A stretch of DNA of 64,000 nt, taken from contig NC_066319.1 in the NCBI RefSeq assembly GCF_022539315.1, positions 26,684,093 to 26,748,092 of the forward strand, in the 5' to 3' direction. The notes under the pieces were generated by a model, which made no database searches, was not told where the DNA came from, and was given only the letters and a program-made list of their open reading frames with translations. Positions 31,328 through 44,900 of the stretch are shown one piece after another. Positions within the stretch are counted from its first letter, which is position 1, and every line of letters begins with the position of its first letter. The DNA comes from Serinus canaria. Taxonomy: Eukaryota > Chordata > Aves > Passeriformes > Fringillidae. Position numbers and translations under genes: made by a program.

Positions 31328-34137
31328 TACTCCGGGAAAGTGCGTGCGGAGGCAGGGGGCGACGTGGGGGCACCCTCCGGTCCCCGCCCCGGCGGGGGGC
31401 GGTGGGGTGGGGCGCGATCCCCGCGGTGCGGTGGAGCGGGGGCCCGGCGCAGGTGGAGCCTGCGGGGGGCGGCCGCGGCACCGAAGGGCCCTGCGGGGAG
31501 CACTGAGCCGCTGGCCCGAGGAAGCGACCCCCGGGGCGGCGCCGCTTCATGGGATTCTCTCGGGGCTGCCTCCTGTGCCTGCGGTCTCTCTTAGGCCTTG
31601 AATCCCAGCCAGGTTTCCGTCAGAGGGTCCCTCCGGCGCGGCCGCTCCCGGGCGCTTTGTATCGCTTGCCGCCCCTGCGTGGCCGTGGGAGCGAGTGGGT
31701 GCTCCGGGAAGCAGGGGCTTCCCCGAAACCCGCTGCCCCGTCTCAGCTGGGGCTGGGGCGCTGTGAAGTTCGGAGGCGTCGGGACGAGGCTTTTGGGCGA
31801 TGGTGCTGACGACCCAGTCTGGCAGCGGGAGTTGTAGGGGAAAGGGCCCCCGTGAGCAGCGGGGCTCGTCTCTTTTCACCCGGTTCGTGGCTTGGCCGCT
31901 GCCTCAGTGCGTGTGCGGCAGCTCGCCAGGCTGCACAAAGAAACAGCCGGCCGGGTTCGGCCCGTCCTGCGGGCGAGGAGGGATGGATGAGCAACAGCGG
32001 GGCGGGGGCTGCCGTGGGCCCGGGGAGCATCGCCCCGCTCCGTGCTTGGTCGGTCACGAAGGGTTAAAATGCAGCTCCCGTTTGGAGTGCCCTTAACTCC
32101 TTTTATTGCGCTCATGGAGACGAACAGTCTTCAAGAATGAAATTATGTATCCTTCACAGTAGAGTTAATGTCTTGCAGCAGCTCTGATCTACAACTCCTT
32201 CGGTCCAGTAGATTTATATAACCTGCTCATTAAAGGTTTATGAAATGATAAGGGAGCTTTTCTGTGTGCTTCTGTCTTGTTGTCAATATTGCCTAATTCA
32301 GCTGTCCGGAGTAGGAGAAGCTTAAAGCTGTTAACAGTGTATATTTCTACTATTTAAGGGATTTTGTTTTGCTCTCGTTTTGTATTTTTGATCATTCTGT
32401 ATGTCGAGATAGGCTCCTGAATGAGGAGAGTGAATAAAATGGAAGGCACAGTCATTCTCTTTGGCTACAGTAATACTCTAGGTATGACTTGTAACAAAAA
32501 ATGTAAATATTGAAATGGATTTCTGACTCAGTTCTATTTGACTTATTGATCTATGGTTACTGCTAAAATGGTCTTTATGATTATGCAGAAGTTAATAGTT
32601 ACCATAGAGAAAGAGATTGTTTTTCTGTTCATCAGTGAATGTTTTCCATTTCTTCATCTCTTGGCAATTGTCTGTGGAAGTACTGTTTTTTTCCTTAGCA
32701 AAAGTCTTACAGAAGAAATAAGAATGTGAGTGAAGTCCAAAACAATGAATTTCAGATGTGTTCAGCCTTGCCTGTGATTCTAGGAGTCTTGGTACCTTGA
32801 GTTATCCTACAGTAAAAGCATATTAATCTCTTATTGCATATAGTGTTGGTTTTAAGCCTTGGTGAAAATTCAGATTTACAGAACTCTAAACCTAACACAT
32901 AAAAGATTTTTTTTCCTTAAGTATACATGTGAAATGCAATTCAAATGAGCCATTTAAATCCTTACTAGCAGAAAATCTATTTTTCATCCTGGGAATTACT
33001 TTCCTGCATTTATTATTTAGCTTAAATGTGTGGAAACTGAAGGTGCATGCAAACTAGACAGAGTAGACTAGTTTATCTTCTCACGTGGTGTTGTGAAACC
33101 TTCTGATTTTTTGTTAGTACTTTGACAGCATTATGCATTTGGGAAGAAAAAAACCTAAACCAACAAGCCACATTGGGCTCTTAAAACTTGCCAGACTTGT
33201 AAGTCTCACATTTTGTAGTTTGATAGAGTCGCTTGGTGTCAGGATGATTTGTAAGTAATTTTCTTTCCTGCCATAATGGATATGATGGGATAAAAACTTC
33301 TGAAATGGTAGTGAAAGTCTTTGCAAAAAGTGCTTCCTTCCCCAGGAATAGAAGCTATTGGGAAAAACATATTATAGTAGACTTTTTATTGTGTGTTTGT
33401 GAGAGCCTATTACAGCATTGTGAAGTATGTCTTGAATTCTGCCTATAGCTGGTTTTATTCCACTAGTGATATTGATGGAACTGCATAGCATTGGGAAAAA
33501 AAATGGCTCTAATGCTATAGAAATTTAATCTTTTGTACTCTGGAAAAGATATTTTACAGAAACTGTCAAGTAAGAGAATGGCAGCCTAAGCTGGTCTAAT
33601 TGATGAGTTTGGAGTTGTATCCTACTTATTGAGTTCATCTGCTTGTCTGACACTCTGCTTACTTTGTTCTTTGCTTTAAGGGAAAGGTCAAAGTTTACTT
33701 ATATTTTTATTTGCTTTGCCAGCTTATCAAACAAGCTTGATTTAAACTAATGTGAAATCTTGTCCTTAGTCTTGTTTTTGGAGTTTGCTTTGATAAGTGA
33801 GCATATATTAAAATTACAGATTTCTTGTTAAGTCTCAATTGATCTCAAAATATTAATAAGTGAAATTGGAGCATATTGCCTTTCTTTTCCTGCAGAATAC
33901 CAAGCATAAATTCAATCAAACTAAGACTTAACATGTCCTCTACAGTCATATTATTGAATTACTACCAGAGCAGCTTTGATTTTTCTGCCGATGCTTTCAC
34001 CAAAAGGATCTGTTTTCTCCTGTTAGTCTTTCTTTGCTGATCCAGCTGAAAATGGCCGTACAGAAAAATGTTAAGCTTCAGTTGGATCAGCTGCCTGAAC
34101 TGACTTCATGGCTATACAAATGTTAGTGCTTGCATAG

Positions 34138-34159
34138 GAGGAGGAGGAGGAGGAGGAGG
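34138..34159 (+). repeat. (GAG)n microsatellite
   Basis: About seven perfect trinucleotide units. Confidence 0.9.
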
Positions 34160-37096
34160 CTGTGACCACTCTTTGCTGAAGCAGCTCAATTTTAGTTTTG
34201 CCTAATAGTTCTGCCTTGTCAATTGACTTGGCAGCTTAAACTGAAGCTCTGGTGTGTCCTTCTTGACTGTGCATCTTCAGCTGCTGGCAAGGAGGCTTTT
34301 GTAGCTGTGAGTTAAGTGAAGTCAGGGAGTTAATCAGGTAGTTAATTGGGTTTTTTTTGTTTTGTTGAATTTTTGCTGGATCATGTATCTGAACTGGCTG
34401 ATCATCTAGGTCATGGGGTGGAAATGGGACTTATGTTGAAGTGGGGTTGGAGATTGGTAGCTCTGATTGAAATTTCTTTGAGCTTTTCTGGAACCATACA
34501 TTTCCATCAGCATGACTTGGGTTAACAAGGACCTATAGCAAACTGTTTCAAGCTGGCTTGGCAGGTAAAAATCACAGTAAATTGGAGAGTGTTGTTCCAT
34601 TTCTCTCAGCTGGCACGTTGATGTGGGTGGTAACAGTAATGAGCAGAGGATGCAGAACTAGGGATGTGCTCAGTGCAGCAACCTCAGACTAACACAGCTG
34701 TGTCTGGAAGGGGATTTGTCCTCATCCTAAGGGTGGGAACCATCAAATGCTAATTTTGAACTCATGTTCTTTATGGTGTATAGTTAAAACAGATGTTGCA
34801 TCAGAAAGAACAAAATTTTAATAATAAGCAAGATCAGGAAGACTCTTCTGTTCTGCTGTGCAGGATGTGGTTTTTGTTGTTGTTTTGTAGGGTTTTTTTT
34901 CCTTGTTTCTTTTTTATTTTTTGTTTTCCTTCATTTTTATTGAGCAAGACTTGCAACTGGCAGATACCAGTTTGGATGTACAAATGGCATCGTGTCATAT
35001 GTAGCTGCAGTTAGACATTCATCTAGACCCCTTTGAAGCATGTGGTTAGGAGATAGCTCTGAAAATGTGAATTTCTTTATTTGGCATTTGTCTTACATAG
35101 TAATTCTTTGTGGAATCCTGGTGTTCTGTAGTAGTAATTACCAGATGTGATGGCTTAAAGATGTTTCTGTACAGTAACTTCTGTTTCTGCAGAGTTGTGA
35201 CTGAAAGTGTGTCAGGACAAATTCATTTGTGTGTGAGAAATTGCTTAAAAGGAATACGTGTGCCAAAATGTAAAGGTGCTCTTGAGGAAAATATAAAACC
35301 ATTAATTTCAGAGTCTGGGGATGTTAAACAAGCTCTTGGCTCCTTTGAGTACTGAGTCTGTAGGATTTTTGAGATTTTGCTGTTGGGCTTTGATACTGAA
35401 GCCAGAACCCAAGTTGTTACCCTTCTACGTGAAACTGTGGTTTCAAGTACAGTGTATTAAGACTTGGACCAGACTATTTGGAATCTTTTTCTGATTACCT
35501 TTCCTTTTCTGGGAAACAACAAACTGGAACTTCCTGGTGAACTGGATTATAAGCAGTACTGTAGGTATGCCTACAGAGAGTTTACTCTTCAGAACTGCTT
35601 TCTGTAGGTGTGTACTTGGTCATTGGTCTGGGCTTGTTCACTGATCTACGAGCTGCAAGTGTTACCGAGACTAAGAAAAACATGTACTTGGCCAGAACCA
35701 CTCTTACTGCGTGCTAGCTGTTCTGAGTTTGGATGTGACCACTCTTAATCAGTTTATTTTTTTGGGGCAAAAACTCCAAACATCAATGATCTCTCTTTCC
35801 TTCTTTTATGTTGTTTCAACTTCATTAATGCGATTCAAGCTTCTGTTGAGACTCTACTCTCAGTGGCAGACTGATTTTAGACTGTTAAAGAAGCTTCTGT
35901 AGTCCACCGGGACTAGAGATACCTTGGCATTACCAGTGCTGTGCAGTTTGCTGATGGGCACCACTGAGCATATAAGAGCCAAACTCTCCTCATTATTCAG
36001 TGTGCCTTTTAGTGCTGAGTGGCTCATAAATGCCTGGATCTTTAGTTAGCTGATATCTTTGTGTGCTTCCTTAAGATTTTGAGTGAGGATAGTATTTTTT
36101 CAAAGGCATTAATTCATTGACTGCTGTAGTAAAAATCTGTGGAGACATGTGAAGGACTTTGTTCCCCATATGGAGGAATGACACAAATAGAAACTTGGTT
36201 CACAATTAATATAGGCTGGGTGTAGCTTTTGTTTAGTAACTAATGATAAAACTGTTGGATTTATGTTTTCCCACAGTATAAGGGAAAAGTGTGTTCCTGC
36301 CTTCCAAATGTGTCTAACAGCAAACTTTTAATTTGGTTCTTGGGTAGTTTTTTCTGGAACTCAGTAGCACTAGACCAGTTCACATGAAGCAAGGAGCTGG
36401 ATACCATAGTCTGAAACTTAATTGCTGTTTTTCAAAAAAAATTCTCTCTAATATCTGTTTCTTACTCAAATTAATAATTTAAATTCTGTGGGGTAAAAAA
36501 AATCAGTAGGTACTTTTTGTTACAAAAAGACTGTTGTTATTAATTTCATTTGTACAGGTGGCTGTAACTGCAGGACTATAGAGCTGTATAGGTTGTGCTT
36601 TGAGGATTGTGGCTTCCCCATGTCTCAGCAGTGGGTCAGATGAATTTTCCAACCTTTTCCTGTGCTTAACTACTATGCCTTTAGCATATACTTTTTTTAA
36701 GGCTGGCTATTTTATTGCCGGAGTCTGCTCAACATGGTATTTCTGCTGACTGTTTTTTATTTAAAAGAATGAGATGTGACACTGTTTTCAAAAAGCCTGT
36801 GAGGCTTAATCTGGTCTAAAAAGTCTGAGAAAGAATTTACCTATCATTAGTGTGGTACTAGTCAAGGTTTAGTGCTTTGGGCTGGGCTGGGGTTCCTGTG
36901 CAGTTTCTTCCTTGTAGTTCTGATCAGTGCAGAGTCTGTATTTATGTTGAGTCATCGCATTTCAGGTTGAAATGTGCATCACCTGTGCATCAAATTCCCT
37001 AACCCAGTCTGAAAATCTGAGTATGAGAATTAGATTGTCTAGTTTAAGGTCTGACATAAACCAGAGTTTACAAAATTCAGTGGCTGTGGTGTTGGT

Positions 37097-37116
37097 TTTC
37101 TTTTTCTTTTTCTTTT

Positions 37117-37163
<47 letters not shown>

Positions 37164-37180
37164 TTGTTGTTGTTGTTGTA
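37097..37180 (+). repeat. (TTTTTC)n, poly(T) and (GTT)n compound tract
   Basis: Several ctttt units lead into about 40 consecutive T, followed directly by about six GTT units. Confidence 0.9.
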
Positions 37181-40100
37181 TTTTATCACATACCTACTGA
37201 TAGAGTGGCTTTTTTGGGGTTTCTTTCCTTCCCCCGCAGCCCTCCCACTTGAATTATTAGTCACATAGTTAATAGTTATAATTATTTGTGTGCTCTCATA
37301 GTAATGGACCTTGAACATTATTGGAGTTTAATATTGATGTCCAATTTTGCTTGTGTCTGTAAAATTCGGTATTTCTGTGTAGGTTTCAGTGTCTATGTGA
37401 GAAGCATCTTTTGTGTTATGTGCTCTTTAACTGGATTTGCACAGGGTAGCTTTGAAAGAGTGTCATGACATTTGTATGTATATTTATTTGCAGATAAGGG
37501 TTGCTTCCTCTTTATTTCAATGACATGAATTGGTCAGAGGCCATTTGCTGGTTTAAAGTGCCTCTCAGCTGTGCCATCTTTGAACAATTGGGCATTCCTG
37601 TGTGTTCTCTTAGCTTGGTAGCAGAGAGCCAACCTCCTGCAAGGGGATGAAGGACTACCATTCAGTTGGCCTGTATCTTTTAGATAGGATATTTTTTGGA
37701 AGTGTCTGTAAAATAGTTGCAGTTTTAACAACTGTTTTGTAGCTGACTTTATGTAGAAAATCTAAGCTATGGCTTGGATTTGCTGTGTGCAGCTGGCAAA
37801 TACAAGACAGTCACTGAATGCTTTGTCAAACTCTCTGTATGTGCTATGGATAGGTGCTTCATGCTAATATTAATGTGGATTGTTTATCATTGTAAAATTT
37901 GCTTGGCCTACATTCTAACAGCCAAAACACATGAATATTTCTTTGCTGTCAGGTGGGATAGGGTGTACCCCTTTAAGGACGTATGTGCTTAGTACTGTCT
38001 AAAAGTTTTCCTTGTTCTTAGAAGTACAGAATTTGTATCTCAGATGTGACTTTTATTGACCTATATGACATAATATAGATACATGTCCATTATCTCACAT
38101 TTCAGATACAGTCCTGTACTTAAATGTTATTTTCAGTTGCAATAAGTTATTCTCTGCACAGTCAACTCTTGCTTTGAGCATAATTTATTTTGTCTGTTAG
38201 AGTTTGTTCTCCAAGTAGTCAGTCTTATACACACTGTTCAGTATCTCATCCATGCACAGACCAGGAGCATAACTGTTACTGGAAAATGTAATGTGGTTTC
38301 TCTGCCTGCAGTGTTGACTTAAAGGTGAGGATCCAATTCTGAAAATCATACCGTGTAAAGAATACTTATCATTCAAGCAGAGAAAAAAAAAATCAGCTCT
38401 ACCATATACTAATTTAGGTCCTGTTAAATTATTATTCTAGTACTGTAGATGTAGTTCTTCCTTTCTTCTGAGGCAGGCAGCGCTGAGGTAGGAATACAGA
38501 TACACCAAAAATAGTGAGGTCATGTGAACTGCAGAAATTTTATTCTTGATTTGGAAGTCCTAGTGAAGATAAAGAAGGAGATAATGATAATAATTTTTGA
38601 GGAAATCCAGGATGAAAATCTTTCTGATTCTGTCTTGATTTTCTTATTGCTCATTTTCCTGCTTTAATATCTTAATAACATACTGCAGTATTTTGCTTTG
38701 AATGAGTATCATAACTTGGTTGGGGAAAAAGAAAGTTTTCCACAAAATGGCTTGCCTTCTCCTGTTGCATATTTTCTCTCACTTGCAAGATTTTGGTTGA
38801 TTTGATAGTGTATTGCTCTCTTTCCTCTCCTGCACTTCAGGCAAAAAAAAAAAAAATTAAATAATGAATTGTGTATTCAGAGGTAAGAAACTTTTGTAAT
38901 GTGATGTGTCCTGGAATTTTCTGAGATGCTGGACCATGACTTATCTCCAGTCGTGCCTGATGACAGCTAAACTTCTTGAACTTCTGAATTGCAATGCAAC
39001 GTCCCAGGAGTGTTTGATCGTATATTCCTTTCTTGAAATGAATAAATTATTTCCTTTTTCCAGGTTTGTTTTCAGCAGGATCAGCCCCTGTTTTCACTTC
39101 TGCAATCACCCTGGAGCTTTGGGTCAGGGAGGACAAACAGAGGGGGTGTGCTGTTGCTGAAAGGAAGTGACATGGATCCGGTGCATACAGCTAGTGTAAC
39201 CATGATGTAGTACATTTTTGGAATGGTCCTGCCCACCTGCCTCCCTCACCCTCCAAAGATCCCATCTGAGATGAAGATTATGCATTCAGGAGCTCTTCCC
39301 TGGAGTTTCTTCTACCTGCATCAGTGATTTCTGTGGCACAAGTAGTGATGGCTCTGTCCTTTTTCAGTAGAGAAGCTTCTGTAGGTCTGATTATGTGAGC
39401 TGTAAACTGCTGATTGTCTTGTTACAGAGATGGGAGCACATCTCAGCTCCATCAGTGACAGGACATCTCCAGGTACTGTCACATTGTTTTGTTGTCTGCT
39501 TCTAGCAGATACCAAGATTTTGTTTAAACCAACTGGGTCCTACTCACTGCCTTGGCTCTTGTTCCTCACATAGTGTGTCACAGTCAAGCAGCCCAAATTA
39601 GTTCTGTCCCCTTCCATAATGGCCCTAGAAGCTGGGGTTTCTGCAAGTAAAGGCTGTGCAGCCATCTGAGCACAAGTAAAAAGGGGTAACTAAATGCATG
39701 TCTTTATTTTTCATGGCATTAGATCAAGTGAGAAATGGAACTGACTGGTGTGGGCAGACTGTAGGCAAATGCTAAAATGATTAATGTGATGATCAAGAAG
39801 ACACTGTTTATCTTTCTAATGTTAATGTTACCTTAGGGAAGAGTAGTCCCAAAATCTTCCTTCCTTCAGATTTTCTACAAAAAATAGGAAATATTTCTCT
39901 TACAAAGGACTGTTTTTTTTTTTTTTGTTCCCCTTCACACATTGTCTCTGGCTCCAGTTACATTTAGAAGTAAACAAACATGCTTTCTTCAGTCTTATGT
40001 GGCTTTTACACTGGAAATGATTGCTTATTGTTCAGCTCACTGTTTCAGTGTTTAGTCTAGGTAAATGCTGCATGAGCTTCTTGTCCTCTTTCAGAGAGAG

Positions 40101-41896
40101 ACTTTCAGCTTTCTAATATGCATCTTTGCTGTGAGACACATCACATCTATAAAAATGGATCAGTTGCAGCTGAAATAGCTGCTATCATGTAATAGCTAAT
40201 GATGTGTTGACTCATCTCTGAGAGATGACACTGCATCCGGTCTAGTTCTGTACAGAGATACCAGATCAATCTGCTGAGTTGTCCCAGTTTCTTCAGTGGA
40301 AAGGGACTGGCATCTGCCAGTCTTGCATTATATCACCCTCAAAGCATGAGGACTGCTGTTCTTTGGTAGGTGTAAAATGTCTATACCTGTTATATTTTGA
40401 AATTTGCATTAGACTTAATTCCATCTTCCATCCAGGACATGATTTCAAATACACTTCAGGGCATAGATAATGCCTGCAGCTCATCACCAAAAATTGTGGG
40501 TTTACACTGCACTCTCCTTGGTTTTCCATGTGGTGCAGTATTTTTAAGGCACGTATGGCTGTCAAGGCTCTAAACAATACTGGCTTAAAGCTGTAGGCCT
40601 AATTTTTGGAATAATCTCATTTCATAAAGTTGGGGATGGTGCCAGTGTGAAATACGCTGGGAATTGCTTCTCTGCACAGCTGTTTACATGGAACTGTGAA
40701 CAGCCTTCCTACTCAGGACTTAATAGCCCTTGAGATCTAAGCAGTGAGGGTGTTGAATTCTGGTAATTCTTAGCTCCTGCTTCTTTCAGCATCTCATTGT
40801 TATTGAAGATAGTGCTTGGTTTAGGGATGTAGCAAGGATGGTCTTGGGGATTTGTTTTAGGTTTTTTCTCAGAAGCACCACATTCAGTGTTTTCACCTTT
40901 TAACAAGAAACACAGTTTGTCTGATGTGTTAGGTGTCGGTAAAGAGTTTGTATTTAGCTTCAACATGCTGTTTAACAGGTAATGTTCCCCTAGTAATCCT
41001 GATATGGAGTATGCGGAGACCAATCTCATTTATGTGTAGGTGTTAAAGTGAGCTGCATTACTGTATTAAATTAGGTATGGCATAATTCTGTGTTTATTTG
41101 GGGACTTAATTATCTGCTATTTTAAATTTGAAACTGGGTTATAGAAGTTCCTGGGTTTAATCCTAATTCTTTCATGCAATTTAGAAGTTGTTTTTATTTT
41201 GTTGAAGATAGGAAATTGTCCCCATGTCCTCCCTACAGGCCTTTAGTCTCAATAACATTTGTAAAGAACTTAACCAAGAGAACTGTCATTAATACATATT
41301 ATTTCTGACATTACATATGATTTCCTATAGGAGTTGAGATCATTTAAGTTCACATGCATGGAAAATGTGTTAGGTGATTACTGTTTAGATTGTAACATAC
41401 TTCATTACTTTCAGTCTTGTCCAGAGCAAAATTAGGGAGGTTCTTCACAGCCACTTAACGTTTTTATGACTTATCTGTTTGGGTATAGAAATATCACTTG
41501 GCTTTCATCTGAAGGGTGATCAGAGTACTTTAACAAATTCACCTTTACTCTATAGTAAGTCTAGATCACTATATAGTGGTCTTAAAGGAAGGAGCAGAAC
41601 ATTTATTCTAACTGAGACTAATGGAACATCTAAATATAGAAATTCAGATCATCAGAAAGGGGAAGAGGCAAGGCAGTAGCAGATTGTGTGATTTTGTGAA
41701 ATCAGTGAAGTAAATCCAATGTAAAGGACTTGGTCTAAATAGAATTCTTGTGGTACACAGGAAATAAAGGATGCTGAAGAAAATTGCAAATTCATTGATA
41801 ATTTTGTAAATTAAAATGGTTCATAGTGCAGCACAGATTCATTGAGAAGGAAGGTGGTTCATGGATCTTCTGCTGTGTTCTTTTCCTTTTTCCTTT

Positions 41897-41920
41897 TTTT
41901 TTTTTTTTTTAAATTTATTT
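41897..41920 (+). repeat. Poly(T) tract
   Basis: About 19 consecutive T preceded by a tttttcc repeat. Confidence 0.8.
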
Positions 41921-44900
41921 TTCAGTTCTCTGTAATCTCTTTCCATAGAAACTTCAAGGTAAAAGATTCAGGTTCTTGTAGTGAAAGGCAGACTTGTGAG
42001 ATCTGGCTTAATTTTAATTTTGTTTTGCAGATGTATTCAGTGATTGGTTATTTGTGGTTAAATCCAGAAGACTTAAATTTTTCCATATTAACGTTTAGGT
42101 TCCTGCCATGCCAAACTCCTAGTGAATCGTGTTTTAGTTCTCCTGTGCATGGTGGAAAGTTAAAAATGGAAGAATCTCATTGAAATGAAAGTGTATTTAC
42201 TGCTTAGTGTAGAAAATAAGACACAGTATAGGCTCAACTCCTCTTACTTTTTAGCCTATAACCCTTGGGATTTATAATTGTATGCCTCTTTGGAAGTTCA
42301 AAACGTTTCTGTGGTTAATGGGTTATTCCTTCTAACACATCTGATAGATGTGCCTCCAGACAGGGTTATAACATTCAGACAGACAAAGGTATGAGCTGTT
42401 AGCTCAAACATGTGTTTCCCAAGCCAGTCCTGTTCACTAACAAGTGGTTTTGATCCTGGCAATGACACTAGTGGGGATGTCTAAGGATGACCCAGGATAT
42501 TTCATGAATTCTTAACCTGACTGCTGCCACTGGAAGAACTGTTCTCACTGTCCATTGTGTACTTCTACTGTGCCTTTTGTATTTGACTTTCTCATAAACC
42601 ATAATCATTCAATGAAACCAGCACAAGGTATTTTCTGCTGCTGTGGTGAGCTGGATTGTTTCCAAGTGGTCTGGCAAATGCTGTCTAAGGAAGAATGGGA
42701 CCTAGGGGGAGCACTGGGCAGTTGGGTTGGCATAGCCGCCTCCTGCAAACTGCTTTGAAATGTGAGTCAATTTAAGTTCTCCAGTGCAGGGAATAGAGAA
42801 AATAGTTTACAGATAGTTTAACCTAGCACAGTTTCCATCTGGAATTAGGATGCTGATGATTTTTGAGCAAATAAAGTTGTTTGTGTGTTTTGAGAGGGCA
42901 GGTTGCACAAAGTAGTAAACAAAAAAGGAGCTACCCTTGAAAAAGTACAGTGTTTCAACTTTTTTTTTTGAGGGAAAAGTGTATTATAGCATCACTTTGA
43001 AGGTGTTCCTCATTCCAAAAAAAAAGAAATAAAGGATGCACTGGACTAGAGAGCTGGGCCAAGGGCAAGCATAGCCTTCTAGCCCAGTTGTGAGGGCCCC
43101 TTCTCAAGGAAGTGATAATGGTGGAAGTAGTGGTGACTGACTTTGGGACTTTTTTCTCCCCTCTCAAGTGTGTGGATGTAACACTCTTGGTGTATGTGTT
43201 TTTGCTTTAAATGAGGGTTGCTTGGTCAAATGGCAGTAGGTGCATGTTATGTGGGTAGGGGTGAACTGCACAGCCATGATTAGAGGGAACAAGTGCTGGA
43301 CTTGCATGAGAACAGGTCCATTAGAGAATTTCACTTACACAGAAGTTTAGGCTGTGAGAGGAAGGAGGTTATTACTTGTGGTCCCTTAATGTGTGTTTTC
43401 ATCTCACTCCCTTGCTGACAGCTCTTTCTGCCTCTCAGGGGAAAGAAGAAGCAGCTTTTGTCTATGTAGTCTACCTACAAAACCTTGTTTATTTCAGGAG
43501 CCAACTCTAACAGAGAGCTCTGAGCATTGATATTTTGGAGACTGATGCTCTAATGGAAATAAGCATTTAAATGTTAGTTTCCAGAATTTCTTCATTGAAT
43601 CAGCTCTTGCTTTCAGAAGGCTGCATTGTATTTCTTCCCTAGAAACCCTGAGGCACCAGGGAGCGCAGGTGCAGCCACTTGCCTCAACTGTTCAGTACAA
43701 TCTGTAGAATTCCACCTTTACTTGTTAAAGATGTAGAACCATCATTTCACTGTATCTAACATGTTACAGATGGTAGCTGTGACATGGTCACTTCTTTACT
43801 GTGTTCTGTGTAAGTGAAGCATCAAGTCAGTACCTTTAAACATTAACTTACTTTCTTAGCAAAAGGCTGTAGCAGTACCAGGTACCCACATCTGGACTGG
43901 GAACATTGTAGCTGATTATCAGGCTGTTAGTCCCTAAAGTCTGCCAAGATTATGGAGTTTTTAGGAAAAAAAATTAACTCTAAATAGCCTTTTTAAAGGA
44001 AGCCTAAAGTATACGTGAGTTTAATTAAGTTAGAAAATTCATCAACGTTGACCAGTTATTAGAGAGGTAAACACCTTGTATTTATGGAAGAGCTAAAGAA
44101 TTTTAGCCATGAACGAAATGCTGCAAGATTATAGACTCAGGAAACTTTATTTGGGTAGGAGGAAGTGTTTTAATTTCAGTCTGCTCCAGCCAATCTTTCT
44201 GTAATACTCCATGATGTTAAATGCCAAGTAATGACTGTTTTAAAAGTTATTTTGAAGTAAACTTGCATGTTCCATATAAGCTGGGAGAAGAAACTGAATG
44301 TTAAGTACACTTTGATTTGCTTTTGTGATAAAGATGCCTGCTGTGTTTATTCAGCTATACTTCAGTACTTTACCCTTACCATTTCTATGGAATTTTCTGA
44401 CTCTCTTAATCTAAATTCTCCTGTTTCTCTAAAGAATGGTGATTGAACTTTTCTGTGTGCAGGTCTGACTTTAAAAAGGCAGTAAAATAGCACGGTTTGA
44501 AACACGTTGCTTCCCACTTTTAATTCTGTGATGTGGACATCTGATCTAGAAGAATCTTAATGGGATTATGTGTGGTTTGATTTTATTAAAATTAATTTTG
44601 CCCCAAACTTCCTAACATAACTTGTCAGTTCAGTTTTATTGTGGATGCAGAAGTGTGCATGCTGTTATAAAGCCTGGGTACTTTTGCCATTTAGACACTG
44701 TAATCTATTCCTGCTCTTTGTTTTAAAAGCCTCTAAATTTGATAGCATTTGTAATTTACTAATGGGATGTTAGTTGTGCATAAACTGTAGTAGGAATGGT
44801 CAGTTGTGAGAAATGAATGTGTACTTTTCTCCCTACCCCCTTCATTCTGGTGTATGACACTAAATTGACAACTTACTTGCTGGGGCACAGCTGTGATTTG

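Larger units (their letters stand above)
30540..31990. promoter_or_regulatory. NUMB: CpG-island promoter, probably of NUMB
   Basis: About 1.4 kb of very CpG-dense sequence includes four plus-strand CCAAT boxes (30809, 30841, 30959, 30991) and GC boxes such as ggggcggggatgggcggg at about 30913 and ggggcgggggcgg at about 31046. There is no TATA box. The island lies divergent to RIOX1, as the NUMB promoter does relative to RIOX1 in human. Confidence 0.7.

Noticed and set aside
30460..31503. Minus-strand Pro/Arg-rich frame of 347 residues in the CpG island
   Set aside because: GC-rich sequence keeps frames open by chance. No domain, and it overlaps a promoter and a plus-strand splice donor.
36962..37318. 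Minus-strand frame with a long poly-lysine run
   Set aside because: The lysines come from the poly(T) tract; it is not a gene.
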